From the NCBI RefSeq assembly GCF_030866745.1, contig NZ_CP133016.1:1660001-1724000 (forward strand): DNA of 64,000 nucleotides, written 5' to 3'. Position numbers and translations under genes: made by a program. The DNA comes from Sphingomonas flavescens. Its GTDB lineage: Bacteria > Pseudomonadota > Alphaproteobacteria > Sphingomonadales > Sphingomonadaceae. The notes under the pieces are model-generated. The model worked only from the letters and a program-made list of their open reading frames with translations. It did not search any database and had not been told where the DNA came from. Of this stretch, positions 1 through 9,153 are shown in pieces (within the stretch, counting starts at the first letter, position 1; the number at the start of each line of letters is the position of its first letter).

Positions 1-959
1 GGCTCCAGAACTGGCCGCTCACCCCGGATTTCACGATGTTGTGGGCCGGCGCGCGATTCGCGGTCACCAGTCCGCACCAGACTTACGACTGGGCGGCCGT
101 GACCGCTGCGCAGATGAGCCTCCGGCCGCCGGTCGGTCCGCTCCCCTTCCCCTATCCGCCGTCCGCACTGCCCTTGATGGCGCCCTTCGGGCTGCCGCCG
201 TTCTGGCCGGCCTTTTGGGCATGGACGATCCTTTCGGCAGCGGTGTTCTGGACAGCGGCGCGGCGACTCACATCTTCGCCTTTGCTCGTCTTCATCATGC
301 CGCAGATGGTGCTGGCCATCGTGCTCGGTCAGACGACCCTTTGGATCGGCGCGCTGATGATCTGGGGCGTGCTGCTGCTTCGCAAACGCCCGCTGGTTGC
401 GGGCGTTCTGTTTGGCGTCGCCGCCGCCATCAAGCCGCAGTTTGCAATCATGGTGCCGATCGCGGTGATCGCCGGGCGCCACTGGCGCGCGATTCCCGGC
501 GGCGCGATCGGGCTCGTCGGCATGTTGCTGTTATCGCTGCTGTTCGGCCCTTACCTGTGGCGCGATTGGGCATCCGTCCTTGGCGAGCATCCCGGCATCG
601 TCTCCGGGTACGGGCTCGACTTCCTGGGGGCGTCGCCACTGCAAGCCCTGAAAGTTTTCGGCTTACCCATCGTCCTTCACGCGCTGTTTGTGGTGCTGGC
701 GATCTGGCTCGTTTGGCGAGCTTTCCGCAGTGAGGACGAGAAGCAACGGGTGCTTATCCTGCTCCTCGCGACGCTGATCGCGACCCCTTACGCGATTCGG
801 TACGAGCTCGGGATGCTGGCGCCGTCGCTGCTCGATGCGCTGCTTTCGGGAACAGTCCGCGGCTTGCTGGTCGCGCTGCCGCTCTATTTCCTCAACGTTC
901 TGACGATTGTCCCGGCACTCGTAGTCAGCGCGGTCACCGCGACACTCAAACCGCGCTAG
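1..959 (+). CDS. GT87-type (DUF2029) integral membrane glycosyltransferase, 5' truncated
   Basis: The reading frame is open from base 3 of the window with no stop, so the true start lies upstream; the first internal Met is at 36. The visible ~318 residues are very hydrophobic with about eight membrane segments. Near the N-terminus, TPDFTMLWAGARF followed by a YDW motif and then PFPYPPSALPLMAPFG match the conserved first-loop and second-helix features of the GT87 family, whose members move sugars (often mannose) from polyprenyl-phosphate donors on the outer face of the inner membrane. Acceptor and donor cannot be told from sequence. Its stop overlaps the stop of the convergent CBS gene. Confidence 0.8.
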   Translation, partial: LQNWPLTPDFTMLWAGARFAVTSPHQTYDWAAVTAAQMSLRPPVGPLPFPYPPSALPLMAPFGLPPFWPAFWAWTILSAAVFWTAARRLTSSPLLVFIMPQMVLAIVLGQTTLWIGALMIWGVLLLRKRPLVAGVLFGVAAAIKPQFAIMVPIAVIAGRHWRAIPGGAIGLVGMLLLSLLFGPYLWRDWASVLGEHPGIVSGYGLDFLGASPLQALKVFGLPIVLHALFVVLAIWLVWRAFRSEDEKQRVLILLLATLIATPYAIRYELGMLAPSLLDALLSGTVRGLLVALPLYFLNVLTIVPALVVSAVTATLKPR

Positions 960-1384
960 GCGCTCTGGATGTAGGAGCGCATCGCATCAGCCTCGGCCTC
1001 GATCCGCTCCATCCGGTATTTCACCAGGTCGCCGATCGACACGATGCCGCGAATCTCGCCGCGATCGACGATCGGCAAATGCCGGATCCGGCGCTGAGTC
1101 ATAGTGGCCAACGCGGACAGCACTTCGGTATGAGACTCGGCGGTGATCGCCGGAGAGCTCATCACCCGGCTGACCGGCCACTCCAGCACCTCCGCGCCAT
1201 GTTGGCGCAGACAGTAGATAAGGTCGCGCTCGGAGATGATGCCGGTGATTCGCCCGCCTTCGATGACGGGCAGCGCGCCGATTCGCTTGTCGCCTAGGCG
1301 ATGCACCACCTCCGACAGCGTGGCGTTGCCGGCGATCGTCTCGACCGCGCTGCCCTTGCCGCGAAGCACCGATGCGATGGTCAT
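956..1384 (-). CDS. Two-CBS-domain protein
   Basis: A 142-residue protein made almost entirely of a tandem CBS pair. CBS1 is at roughly 12-62 (ends GGRITGIISERDLIY) and CBS2 at roughly 75-130 (RRIRHLPIVDRGEIRGIVSIGDLVK). Stand-alone CBS pairs usually bind adenine nucleotides and act as energy sensors or regulators of a partner, which is not evident here. The start at 1384 was chosen because AGGAG lies 7 nt upstream and the protein then begins MTIASVLRGKG at the CBS fold; a longer frame reaching 1603 would run antisense through the next gene. Its TAG overlaps the GT87 stop in a shared CTAG. Confidence 0.88.
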   Translation of the reverse strand: MTIASVLRGKGSAVETIAGNATLSEVVHRLGDKRIGALPVIEGGRITGIISERDLIYCLRQHGAEVLEWPVSRVMSSPAITAESHTEVLSALATMTQRRIRHLPIVDRGEIRGIVSIGDLVKYRMERIEAEADAMRSYIQSA

Positions 1385-1453
1385 GGGCCGACTCCTGATC
1401 TTGCCGCTTTGACGCCTTGATAGTCCCACTTCGCGCGACCAAAGGGAAGCGCA

Positions 1454-1744
1454 ATGCCGCAACCCGACCCCATCCCGAGCCCGCGCCACTCGATGATGCG
1501 CCGTTTCTGGCGCATTTTCCGCCTGCTCGCCCTGCTGTCGATCGTGATCGCCGCGCTGGCGGTCTACCTCGTTGCGCGGGGCGACCCGACTGTTCACGTG
1601 CACATGCTGATTGCGACCGCCTTGGGGATCGGACTGACAGTGCTGGTCGGGACAGGTCTGATGACGCTGGTCTTCATCAGCAACTCAAGCGGCCACGACG
1701 AAGCAGCGGCGCGCGGCGCCGAGGAGAATATCGACAATGACTGA
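1454..1744 (+). CDS. Small two-TM inner-membrane protein, function unknown
   Basis: A 96-residue protein with a short Pro-rich cytoplasmic head, a basic stretch (MMRRFWRIFR), then two membrane helices at about 21-42 (LLALLSIVIAALAVYLVA) and 50-75 (MLIATALGIGLTVLVGTGLMTLVF), and an acidic tail. The two-helix hairpin is all that can be recognised. Its stop overlaps the start of the downstream thioesterase gene by 8 nt, so the two are probably translationally coupled. Confidence 0.7.
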   Translation: MPQPDPIPSPRHSMMRRFWRIFRLLALLSIVIAALAVYLVARGDPTVHVHMLIATALGIGLTVLVGTGLMTLVFISNSSGHDEAAARGAEENIDND

Positions 1745-2126
1745 TTTCGAGCGCGTGCCCATCCTGCGCGTAGTCCCGGGTCCGACGGACATCAACGCCA
1801 ACGGCCATATCTTCGGCGGCTGGGTGCTGAGCCAGATGGATATCGCGGCGGGCATCGTCGCGTCGCGTCGCGCCAAGGGCTCCGTCGCGACCGTCGCCAT
1901 CGAGGCGATGGAGTTTATCGCGCCGATCCACCTTCGCGACGTGATCTCGGTTTATGCAAATGTCGAGCATGTCGGTCGCACGTCGATGCGCGTGCGGATC
2001 GAGGTGGTCGCCCATCGCGATCTCGGCCAGACCGAGGTCAAGGTGACCGAAGGCGTCTTCACCTTCGTCGCGCTGGACGCGAACCATCGTCCCCGCGCGG
2101 TCGATGCCTCAGCGACGATAGCGTAG
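1737..2126 (+). CDS. Acyl-CoA thioesterase, YciA-like hot-dog fold
   Basis: 129 residues, the normal length for the YciA/BACH single-domain acyl-CoA thioesterases, which hydrolyse acyl-CoA to free acid and CoA in the cytoplasm. The diagnostic N-terminal segment is present: PTDINANGHIFGGWVLSQMD, where the N-x-x-G-x-x-F-GGW stretch forms the active-site turn and helix of the hot-dog fold. It is followed by FIAPIHLRDVISVYANVEHVGRTS, typical of the family's beta-sheet. It overlaps the upstream small membrane gene by 8 nt and the convergent DUF4139 gene by 18 nt. Confidence 0.88.
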   Translation: MTDFERVPILRVVPGPTDINANGHIFGGWVLSQMDIAAGIVASRRAKGSVATVAIEAMEFIAPIHLRDVISVYANVEHVGRTSMRVRIEVVAHRDLGQTEVKVTEGVFTFVALDANHRPRAVDASATIA

Positions 2127-3611
2127 TTCCGACCGGCCGTTCGCCGGAACGCTGACCTGCCAAACTTTCCAGCCGTCGCGCGTAACCAGACGCGAGGTTG
2201 GCGCCTTGGTATCCAGCGGAAGTTCGACCTCCACCTGTTGAGCCTTCGCGAGGTCATTGGTCAGCGTCAGCTCGAACTCCCGCTCCTTTGTGTCACGGTT
2301 GCGAACCACCTGCCGCGCCAGGACCCCTGTTGCAGTTACGAACGGAATCTCGACCTTCTCGCCGACCGCGTGGTCGTCGAGCCGGCCTTCTCCGAGCAAA
2401 ATGCGATGCCCCTCGCGCTCGCCGAAGATGGTCACCTTGCCCGCCGGAAGCGGCAGCCCCAGGCCCTCGGTCGTCCGGTTGCGCGTGATCAGCACCCGCC
2501 CGACGGGCCCTGCGAAATTGCCGTAAGGCGCGCGCATACGCAGCAGGCTGGTCACCTTCACGCCCGGCTGGACCATCAACGCCACCTGCTTCTGCGATCG
2601 CGCTGCCACGGTGACGGCGATCGGGATCCGGTAGAGCTTCAGATCCCCCAGCTGCTCCTGCTCGGCGACGACGGCCGGCGGCGCGGGAGCCGGCGGTGGA
2701 GGCGGCGGAGGTGGAGGAGCCATCGCCCGCATTGCGGTGCCCGTCACAACGATTTCCTCCGCACTTTGCAGGCGCGTGTCTTCGGGGATGTCGCTGGTAG
2801 TATCTGATGGCCAGCAGGTAATGCGGATCGGCGGCGCTTGCCCGGGATCGACCCAAACGCGGCGGCGGTTGAGCTTCCCTGCAACGGCCTGCGTTTCGGC
2901 ATCCGCGAGCCCCGTCGCGTCGCCGTTGGCCAAGGTCATCCAGGCGAAGAGCGATAATCGGTCCCCGGTGCGCGACAGCTCGGCGACGTAATCCGCCTGC
3001 CAGTCGAAATTGTTTGTGATGTACGACAAGGTGACGGTTCGCTCGACCGCCTCCGGGCTGCGGACCCGTACCGACAGGGTTGGTTTCGCCGACAGGCCTA
3101 CGGGAACCCGCGGAGCGATCAGCGTCTCATTGAGGCCGGTGCAGCGGAGCGCCTCAATGCCGTCTGCCGTTTGTAGTACGACGCCATTACCCGTGGCACG
3201 AACTACCGCTGTCTGCTCCCGGACGACACCCGTCGCGCGCGATGTCCGCCGCAACATTAGCCGTTCGCCCAGATAGGCGTTGAGCAGCGATCCCGGAGAA
3301 AGGAGGCGGGCGTCGCGGTTCTTTTCAAGTACTGCCTCACCAAGCCCGGTGACGATCGCGCTTTGCGGGACGATCCCGCCGGTGACGCCTTCGAACCGCA
3401 ATTCGCTTTCGCCGGCCGGCAAACGCACCTGGCGCGTTTCGCTGACGAGGGCATAGCCATTGAGCCAGCGCAGGTTGAACGGCTGCGTGCCGCGGTCGGG
3501 ATCGCGATAGATGGTCACCGCCACCCGCTCAGGGGCCGGCGAGGTGACGATGGTCTGCGCCCCGGCCGCGGCCGGAATCAGTGCCGCCAGCAGCAGCGTC
3601 AGACGACGCAT
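2109..3611 (-). CDS. Exported DUF4139 domain protein (second of a tandem pair)
   Basis: 500 residues with a clear signal peptide (MRRLTLLLAALIPAAAGAQT), hence the start at 3611 rather than an upstream Met at 3677 that would overlap the neighbouring gene. The body matches DUF4139: a beta-rich N-terminal part (GYALVSETRQVRLPAGESEL) and a central VTLSYITNNFDWQADYVAEL segment like that of its upstream paralogue. Between the halves, at about 283-318, is an insert reading AEEIVVTGT followed by nine consecutive prolines; AEEIVVTG-type motifs normally mark the N-terminus of sphingomonad TonB-dependent receptors. Function is unknown; probably periplasmic or envelope-associated. It starts 4 nt after its paralogue's stop, so they form one operon. 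Confidence 0.85.
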   Translation of the reverse strand: MRRLTLLLAALIPAAAGAQTIVTSPAPERVAVTIYRDPDRGTQPFNLRWLNGYALVSETRQVRLPAGESELRFEGVTGGIVPQSAIVTGLGEAVLEKNRDARLLSPGSLLNAYLGERLMLRRTSRATGVVREQTAVVRATGNGVVLQTADGIEALRCTGLNETLIAPRVPVGLSAKPTLSVRVRSPEAVERTVTLSYITNNFDWQADYVAELSRTGDRLSLFAWMTLANGDATGLADAETQAVAGKLNRRRVWVDPGQAPPIRITCWPSDTTSDIPEDTRLQSAEEIVVTGTAMRAMAPPPPPPPPPAPAPPAVVAEQEQLGDLKLYRIPIAVTVAARSQKQVALMVQPGVKVTSLLRMRAPYGNFAGPVGRVLITRNRTTEGLGLPLPAGKVTIFGEREGHRILLGEGRLDDHAVGEKVEIPFVTATGVLARQVVRNRDTKEREFELTLTNDLAKAQQVEVELPLDTKAPTSRLVTRDGWKVWQVSVPANGRSELRYRR

Positions 3612-3615
3612 GATC

Positions 3616-4998
3616 CTAATAGCGGCTGTCGAAGGTTGCGGTGACGATCGCTTCCCCGTTAGCGGGGACAGATACACGCCAGCGCGTATCGTCGGCGGTC
3701 AGCCGTTCGGACTTCAGGCTTTCCTCGGCGATGCGCGTATCGCCCCACAGGCCCGATTGAACGACGTCGACCGTAACCGGGCGCGGCCCGGCATTGGTGA
3801 CCGTGTAGCGCATCTTTGTCCGCCAGCGGCCCGTGCCGAGCTTCGTTCGCTCTTCGACGACCGGCCGAACCTTGATGTCGAAAGCCTGGCCCGTCGTCAG
3901 CCCGATTGCCGACCCCATCGGTGTATGGCCGATCTGGTGCTCGCCAACGAACTGCGGGTTACCGCGCGCATCGCGCTGATAGACGCGTATCGTGCCGGCC
4001 GGCAGCGCATCACCCAGCCCCTGGTTGCGTGAGCTCGAAAAGCGCAGGACGCTGTTGACGCTCCGCGGCTGATCGCTCGTCGACAGCCACCCGTTGCGGA
4101 ATTCGTAACCCCGCGCCGCCGGCGTGTTCTGCACGTCGAGGAAACTGACCTGCTTGGTCTGCTTGTCCTGGATCGTCGTGCGCTCGGCGAGCGGATAAAG
4201 GTAGAAATCGCCAAGGCGTTCGCGGCTGGACGTTTCCGTGCCTGCGCTGTCCATCGACCGATCCGCATAATCGTAGCGGTTACGATTGCTGCCAACCGAG
4301 CCGGCCACCAGCATCGTCGATGCGTTGAGGTATGGCGTGCCGCTGTTGTTGGTCAGCGTGATCCAGCCCTGCACGTCCATCTTGCCGTTGGCCTCGTCGA
4401 ACAAGGCAACGTAGTCGGCCGACCAGCTGAGTCCCGGCGTCAGGTAGGTAAGCGTGACGGGTCGTGAACCGCCACCGTCGGACTGCAACGTCACCGACAA
4501 GGTCGGTCGTGCGCGGAGCGTCGGCGGAACCTGGTCAAAGATCACGCGCGCCGGCAAGCCGTCGTCACGCAGCACTTCGATGCGGTCGCCAATCTGCATG
4601 ACTACGCCGCCGTTGGCGGCGAGGATGCGCGCCCGCTCGCGGGTTTCCTGCCCATTGGCCGGATTGACCCGCACCAGCGTGACCGTCTGGCCAACGGCGT
4701 TCTGCATCAGCGCAGCAGGCGTCAGCAGATCGAAATCGAAATTCTGCTCGACGATGCCGATCCCGCGGCCACTGAGCGTCACGGTTTCCGGCTGGATCTG
4801 GGCGGAAACGTCGCGGAATTCTTGGCGGCTGCGACCCGCGGGCAGGTTGAGGATGCGCTTGTCTTCGACCAGCGCTCGATCGTTATTGTAAATGGTGACG
4901 GCGAGGTCGCCCTGCGCATTCTGCATCGGAATGGCTGCGGGCTGGGCAAAGGTCGGCACGGCCGTGAACGCGGTGGCCAACAACAAAAGCTTACGCAT
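3616..4998 (-). CDS. Exported DUF4139 domain protein (first of a tandem pair)
   Basis: 460 residues beginning with signal peptide MRKLLLLATAFTAVPTFAQ. The start at 4998 has a strong GGGGGAGA ribosome site about 6-10 nt upstream; an upstream ATG at 5034 would place the signal peptide internally. The protein shares the DUF4139 layout with the next gene: NDRALVEDKRILNLPAGRSR near the N-terminus, LTYLTPGLSWSADYVALFDE in the middle, and a C-terminal beta-domain ending in VSVPANGEAIVTATFD, mirrored by VSVPANGRSELRYRR in the paralogue. It lacks the Pro-rich AEEIVVTG insert. Function unknown; likely co-transcribed with its paralogue from the promoter region near 5030-5060. Confidence 0.87.
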   Translation of the reverse strand: MRKLLLLATAFTAVPTFAQPAAIPMQNAQGDLAVTIYNNDRALVEDKRILNLPAGRSRQEFRDVSAQIQPETVTLSGRGIGIVEQNFDFDLLTPAALMQNAVGQTVTLVRVNPANGQETRERARILAANGGVVMQIGDRIEVLRDDGLPARVIFDQVPPTLRARPTLSVTLQSDGGGSRPVTLTYLTPGLSWSADYVALFDEANGKMDVQGWITLTNNSGTPYLNASTMLVAGSVGSNRNRYDYADRSMDSAGTETSSRERLGDFYLYPLAERTTIQDKQTKQVSFLDVQNTPAARGYEFRNGWLSTSDQPRSVNSVLRFSSSRNQGLGDALPAGTIRVYQRDARGNPQFVGEHQIGHTPMGSAIGLTTGQAFDIKVRPVVEERTKLGTGRWRTKMRYTVTNAGPRPVTVDVVQSGLWGDTRIAEESLKSERLTADDTRWRVSVPANGEAIVTATFDSRY

Positions 4999-5029
4999 GC
5001 AACACGTCTCCCCCAACCTCTTGGAGGAG

Positions 5030-5058
5030 AACATGTTACGTTATTACATGAGGGTCAA
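5030..5058 (-). promoter_or_regulatory. Candidate promoter/operator for the DUF4139 operon
   Basis: Read on the minus strand, a TTGACC -35-like hexamer (5053-5058) is followed by an AT-rich stretch containing CATGT/ACATG arms (5032-5036 and 5046-5050) separated by 9 nt. The composition contrasts with the GC-rich surroundings and lies about 35-60 nt before the first DUF4139 start. The palindrome could be a regulator site overlapping the promoter; no -10 hexamer fits well. Confidence 0.3.
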
Positions 5059-5081
5059 GCGCCGAACGACGCTAGCCGTCG

Positions 5082-5732
5082 TTAGGCCGCCGGCGCGATT
5101 TCCTCGTCGCCTTCGGCCGGGCGCGGCGCGCGAGTGCGGCGCGGACGACGCGGCTTTTCGTCGGCTACGTCCACCGTCTCGCTGTCATCGCGGCCGATAG
5201 CCGGCGGAAGCGCGTCGAACGGGATGGTCTCGCCACCACCGTTCACACGACCGCCTTCGCCGTCCTCGTCATTGTCACGGCCAGCGCGCTCTTCGCGGCG
5301 CGGACGGCGTTCGCGATTGAAGCGTTCGCCGCGGTCTTGGCGCGGTCCACGATCCGGGCGCTCCTGACGTTCGGGACGCTCGGCGCGCTCTTCGCCGCCG
5401 TCGTCGCCTTCCATCAGCTCGTCATCGCCCTCGTCTTCATCCTCGTCGTCGCGCTGGCGACGGGGGTTCTGTTCCTCGAAGCGGGCGCGATTCTCGCTCA
5501 GCACGCGGAAGTAGTGATCCGCGAACTGGAGATAATATTCGGTCTGGACACGATCGCCGGCAAGCTGCGCGTCACGCGCCATGCTCTTATATTTCTCGAG
5601 TAGCTGCGCCGCATTGCCGCGCTGGCGGTTATCCTGGCGATTGCCCGGCTGTCCGCCCATGCGACCGCCACCGCCGCCGCCTTGCCCACCTCGACCGCGC
5701 CGGCGGCCGCCCTGACGATTATTGTTGATCAA
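5082..5732 (-). CDS. DUF4167 family basic/acidic low-complexity protein
   Basis: 216 residues. The N-terminus is Arg/Gly-rich (RRRGRGGQGGGGGG). A conserved folded segment follows at about 40-85, with NAAQLLEKYKSMARDAQLAG and VQTEYYLQFADHYFRVL, the signature of DUF4167, which is common in alphaproteobacteria. The rest is a charged, disordered Glu/Asp/Arg tail. The start is TTG at 5732; the following LINNNRQGGRRRGR is the expected family N-terminus. It lies downstream of prmC in the usual alphaproteobacterial order hisS-prfA-prmC-DUF4167. RNA or nucleic-acid binding is plausible from composition only. Confidence 0.85.
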   Translation of the reverse strand: MINNNRQGGRRRGRGGQGGGGGGRMGGQPGNRQDNRQRGNAAQLLEKYKSMARDAQLAGDRVQTEYYLQFADHYFRVLSENRARFEEQNPRRQRDDEDEDEGDDELMEGDDGGEERAERPERQERPDRGPRQDRGERFNRERRPRREERAGRDNDEDGEGGRVNGGGETIPFDALPPAIGRDDSETVDVADEKPRRPRRTRAPRPAEGDEEIAPAA

Positions 5733-5969
5733 ATGCCTACGTCCTTACGCAGTTCTAAAAGCCCTTTCACCTCGGGCGGCAGGGCTGCGCCCAGGCGAGC
5801 GCCGCCCTGACCTTCTCGTTCCGGTCTTGGCGCCAGGCGCGAAGGAAACGGCCGATTGTGTCGGGGTTGGGACAGGAGCGCTCTTCAGTTGATCTGGAGC
5901 GGGCCCGGCCCAGACCTTTGATGTAGTGTGCCCAACACCTGATGCCAAGCAATTTCGACCAGACGCAGG
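5733..5969 (-). other. Intergenic stretch between prmC and the DUF4167 gene, with a GC-rich hairpin
   Basis: 237 bp between two same-strand genes. On the minus strand, arms GGGCGGC and GCCGCCC (5774-5780 and 5801-5807) can form a 7-bp stem, followed about 12-18 nt later by CTTTTAG, so it may act as a weak terminator or attenuator before the DUF4167 gene. Open frames on the minus strand here (for example 5767-6030) overlap the end of prmC, have no clear ribosome site and resemble no known family, so no gene is called. Confidence 0.4.
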
Positions 5970-6797
5970 TTAATTCCAGGTCAACAGCACCGCGCGGGGG
6001 CGGTCCGCAAGGTCGTCGACGACCCTGCAATTGAAGCCATCACGGGCGAGCAGCCGCGGCACCGTGTCCGCTTGATCGTGACCAATCTCCACCGCCGCGA
6101 GACCGCCTTCATTGAGCAAACGCGGCAGCTGCGGCGCCAGCGTCTGATACGCATCGAGCCCACTTTTTCCCGCAAACAGCGCCTCGTCCGGCTCGAATTC
6201 ACGTACGCCGAGTCCCAGCTCCGCGTCGGTCGCCACGTAGGGTGGGTTGCACAGGATGAGGTCGAATTTTTCGACGATCCCTTTTGCCCAGTCGCCGATC
6301 TTGAACTTCACGCGCTTCTCGAAATCGAGGCGGCGGGCATTGGCAGCAGCGTAGGACATTGCCTGCCGCGACACGTCGATGCCGAACCCGGTAGCGTTCG
6401 GCCAAATATCGAGAGCCGCCAGCAACAACGTCCCCGGCCCCGTGCCGAGATCGAGGATGCGCGAGGGCCCTTCAGAGCCTTCGAAATGCTCGATGGCGGA
6501 AGATATCAGGACTTCCGAATCCGGGCGCGGCACGAGCACGCCCGGCCCGACATGCAGGTCGATGTTCCAGAACGCGCGGCGGCCGGTGATGTAGGCGACC
6601 GGCTCGCCCTTCGCACGACGCTCGACCATCTCCCAGAAGCGATCCGGTACGTCACGAACCGGTGGCGAGAGGATCAGCCGGTCGCGGTCGATGTGCAGCG
6701 CCTCCGCCATCAGCAGCTCGGCATCGAGGCGCGCCGTGTCGCTCGTTTCGCTCAGCTGGCGCGCGGCATCGGCCAGCGCGCGCGTTATCGACTTCAC
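5970..6797 (-). CDS. prmC: Peptide chain release factor N5-glutamine methyltransferase
   Basis: 275 residues, normal length. PrmC transfers a methyl group from S-adenosylmethionine to the Gln of the GGQ motif in release factors. The N-terminal helical substrate-recognition domain (about 1-80) is followed by the Rossmann methyltransferase domain with the SAM-binding motif [16 protein letters not shown] and the hallmark catalytic NPPY motif ([12 protein letters not shown]). It sits directly after prfA, its substrate's gene, with a 4-nt start/stop overlap (6794-6797), indicating translational coupling. Confidence 0.96.
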   Translation of the reverse strand: MKSITRALADAARQLSETSDTARLDAELLMAEALHIDRDRLILSPPVRDVPDRFWEMVERRAKGEPVAYITGRRAFWNIDLHVGPGVLVPRPDSEVLISSAIEHFEGSEGPSRILDLGTGPGTLLLAALDIWPNATGFGIDVSRQAMSYAAANARRLDFEKRVKFKIGDWAKGIVEKFDLILCNPPYVATDAELGLGVREFEPDEALFAGKSGLDAYQTLAPQLPRLLNEGGLAAVEIGHDQADTVPRLLARDGFNCRVVDDLADRPRAVLLTWN

Positions 6798-7879
6798 GCG
6801 TCCTCCAGACCCGCCAACCGCTCTGCTTCGTCCTCCGCGACGAGCGCGTCGATAATCTCGGTTAGTCCCGGGCCTTCCAGCGCTTCCGTCAGATTGTGCT
6901 TGGTCAGGTTGATGCGATGGTCGGTAATCCGTCCCTGCGGGAAATTATAGGTGCGGATGCGTTCGGACCGGTCGCCGGATCCGACCATCGATTTGCGCGC
7001 GCCAGCGCGCTCATTGGCCAGCCGCTCGCGCTCCAGCTCGAACAGCCGCGTGCGCAGCACTTTCAGCGCCTTGGCCTTGTTCTTGTGCTGCGACTTTTCG
7101 TCCTGCTGAATGACCACCAAGCCGGACGGGATGTGGGTGATGCGGACCGCACTGTCGGTCGTGTTGACCGACTGACCGCCAGGACCGGACGAGCGATAAA
7201 CGTCGATGCGCAGATCCTTGTCGTCGATCTGGACGTCGACGTCTTCGGCTTCCGGCAGCACAGCGACCGTGGCCGCGGAGGTATGGATGCGACCGCCGCT
7301 TTCCGTCGCCGGAACGCGCTGGACGCGATGGACGCCGCTTTCGAACTTGAGGCGGGCAAACACGCCGGGGCCGCTGATTGAGGCGACCGCTTCCTTGTAA
7401 CCGCCGACTTCCGAGGACGAGGCCGAAATCAGCTCGAAACGCCAACCTTGCAGGTCGGCATAACGTTGATACATGCGCAGCAGGTCGCCGGCGAACAGGG
7501 CGGCCTCATCCCCGCCCGTACCCGCGCGAACTTCCAGCATCGCCGCGCGATCGTCGGCAGCATCGCGGGGCAGCAGCTTCACCGCCAGCACGCGTTCGGC
7601 CTCGGGCAACTTGTGCCGGATCTCGTCTGCTTCGACGGCCGCCATTTCCTTGAGCTCGGGCTCCGCTGTCGGATCGGCAACCATGCCGTTGAGCACTTCT
7701 AACTCGGCACGAAGCCGGCGAACTTCACGCGCCGCCGCTGCGACCGGCTCGATCGCAGCGTAGTCCTTGGACAGTTTTACGAACTCGTCGGGCGACAAGT
7801 CGCCGCGTGACATCGCCTGCTGCAATTCCTGCTTGCGCGCTTCAATGGATGCGATGCGATCGGAAGAAATTGACGTCAT
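6794..7879 (-). CDS. prfA: Peptide chain release factor 1
   Basis: 361 residues, full length. RF1 recognises UAA and UAG and triggers hydrolysis of peptidyl-tRNA. The domain 3 hallmark is present: [20 protein letters not shown], containing the GGQ loop whose Gln is methylated by PrmC. The C-terminal region ([20 protein letters not shown]) is also characteristic. It overlaps hisS upstream by 4 nt (7876-7879) and prmC downstream by 4 nt, so the three form a tightly coupled operon. Confidence 0.97.
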   Translation of the reverse strand: MTSISSDRIASIEARKQELQQAMSRGDLSPDEFVKLSKDYAAIEPVAAAAREVRRLRAELEVLNGMVADPTAEPELKEMAAVEADEIRHKLPEAERVLAVKLLPRDAADDRAAMLEVRAGTGGDEAALFAGDLLRMYQRYADLQGWRFELISASSSEVGGYKEAVASISGPGVFARLKFESGVHRVQRVPATESGGRIHTSAATVAVLPEAEDVDVQIDDKDLRIDVYRSSGPGGQSVNTTDSAVRITHIPSGLVVIQQDEKSQHKNKAKALKVLRTRLFELERERLANERAGARKSMVGSGDRSERIRTYNFPQGRITDHRINLTKHNLTEALEGPGLTEIIDALVAEDEAERLAGLEDA

Positions 7880-9111
7880 GACTGCAAGGCCTGCAGCAGA
7901 CTATCGAAGCCGACCGGTCGCTGCTCGCCGCTTCTCAGATCCTTGAGCTGCGCTTCACCCGCCTGTATTTCGTTGTCGCCGATCACAATCGCGTAGCGAG
8001 CGCCGCTACCAGCCGCGCGCTGCATCCGCTTCTTGGTGTTTCCGCGGGATACGATCTCGACGGCCATTCCACCGTTGCGCAGGTTTGCAGCGATCCCGAG
8101 CGCCTTAGCCTCTGCCGCTTCTCCGAGAGGGACGAGAGCCGCGGATGGCTTCTCGGCTTCCGGCGCAGCGATCATCATTGCGAGGCGCTCAATCCCCGCC
8201 GCCCAGCCTACTGCCGGTGTGTGCGAGCCGCCGAGGCTTTCTATCAGGCCATCGTAGCGACCGCCGGCGAGGACCGTGCCCTGCGCGCCGAGCTGGTCGG
8301 TGATGAATTCGAAGGCAGTGTGGCGATAGTAATCGAGCCCGCGCACAAGCCGCGGGGCGCGTTCCCAGGCGACGCCGGCGGCATCGAGGCCTTCGGTGAC
8401 CTTGCCGAAGAAGTCGGCTGCCTCGCCAGTCAGGAACTCGTCGATAGTCGGGGCGCTGTCGACGATCGGCCAATCCTGATGCGCCTTGCTGTCGAGGATG
8501 CGCAGCGGATTGCGCTCGAGCCGGGTCTGGCTGTCCTCGCTGAGTGCCGAGGCGTGCCCGCGGAAATGCTCATGCAGCGCGTCACGCCAGGCATTGCGCG
8601 TCTCCGGGTCGCCGAGCGTGTTGAGCTTCAGGATGGCACCACTGATGCCGAGTTCCTTGAGCAACTGATCCGCGAAGGACAGCAACTCGACATCGGCCTG
8701 CGGCTCGCCCGCGCCGACGATCTCGGCGTCCAGCTGATGGAATTCCCGGAAGCGGCCCTTCTGCGGACGCTCGTAACGGAAGGCCGAGCCATGGGTCGCG
8801 ACCTTGATCGGCGCGTGCTGCTGCCAGCCTTCGCTGAGATAGGCGCGGCAGATGCCGGCGGTGAACTCGGGCCTCAGTGTGATCGATTCGCCGCCGCGAT
8901 CCTCGAACGAGTACATCTCTTTCGAGACGACGTCGGTGGTCTCGCCGATCGTCCGCGCGAACACGGCGGTCGGCTCGATCGTCGGCACTTCGACGCGGCG
9001 GAAGCCGTAGAGACGGCGCACCTTGTCGAACGCTGCGACCACCGCGGCGAGGCGGTCGGCGTCTTCAAACAACAGGCTTTGCGTGCCCCGGACGGGCTGG
9101 ACGGGCGTCAT
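7876..9111 (-). CDS. hisS: Histidyl-tRNA synthetase
   Basis: 411 residues. Class II aminoacyl-tRNA synthetase charging tRNA-His. The start at 9111 gives [20 protein letters not shown], matching the family's RGTxD/S N-terminus; a further Met at 9132 adds seven unlikely residues. Motif 2 ([19 protein letters not shown]), the His-specific [15 protein letters not shown] and motif 3 region [14 protein letters not shown] are intact. The C-terminal anticodon-binding domain (about 320-411) is present. First gene of the hisS-prfA-prmC operon. Confidence 0.97.
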   Translation of the reverse strand: MTPVQPVRGTQSLLFEDADRLAAVVAAFDKVRRLYGFRRVEVPTIEPTAVFARTIGETTDVVSKEMYSFEDRGGESITLRPEFTAGICRAYLSEGWQQHAPIKVATHGSAFRYERPQKGRFREFHQLDAEIVGAGEPQADVELLSFADQLLKELGISGAILKLNTLGDPETRNAWRDALHEHFRGHASALSEDSQTRLERNPLRILDSKAHQDWPIVDSAPTIDEFLTGEAADFFGKVTEGLDAAGVAWERAPRLVRGLDYYRHTAFEFITDQLGAQGTVLAGGRYDGLIESLGGSHTPAVGWAAGIERLAMMIAAPEAEKPSAALVPLGEAAEAKALGIAANLRNGGMAVEIVSRGNTKKRMQRAAGSGARYAIVIGDNEIQAGEAQLKDLRSGEQRPVGFDSLLQALQS

Positions 9112-9153
9112 TGCGGGCGCGCTTAAGCACAACTTCTCGCAATGCGAAACTCG

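Noticed and set aside
5767..6030. 87-codon minus-strand frame between prmC and DUF4167
   Set aside because: Overlaps prmC in another frame, lacks a ribosome site and family resemblance.
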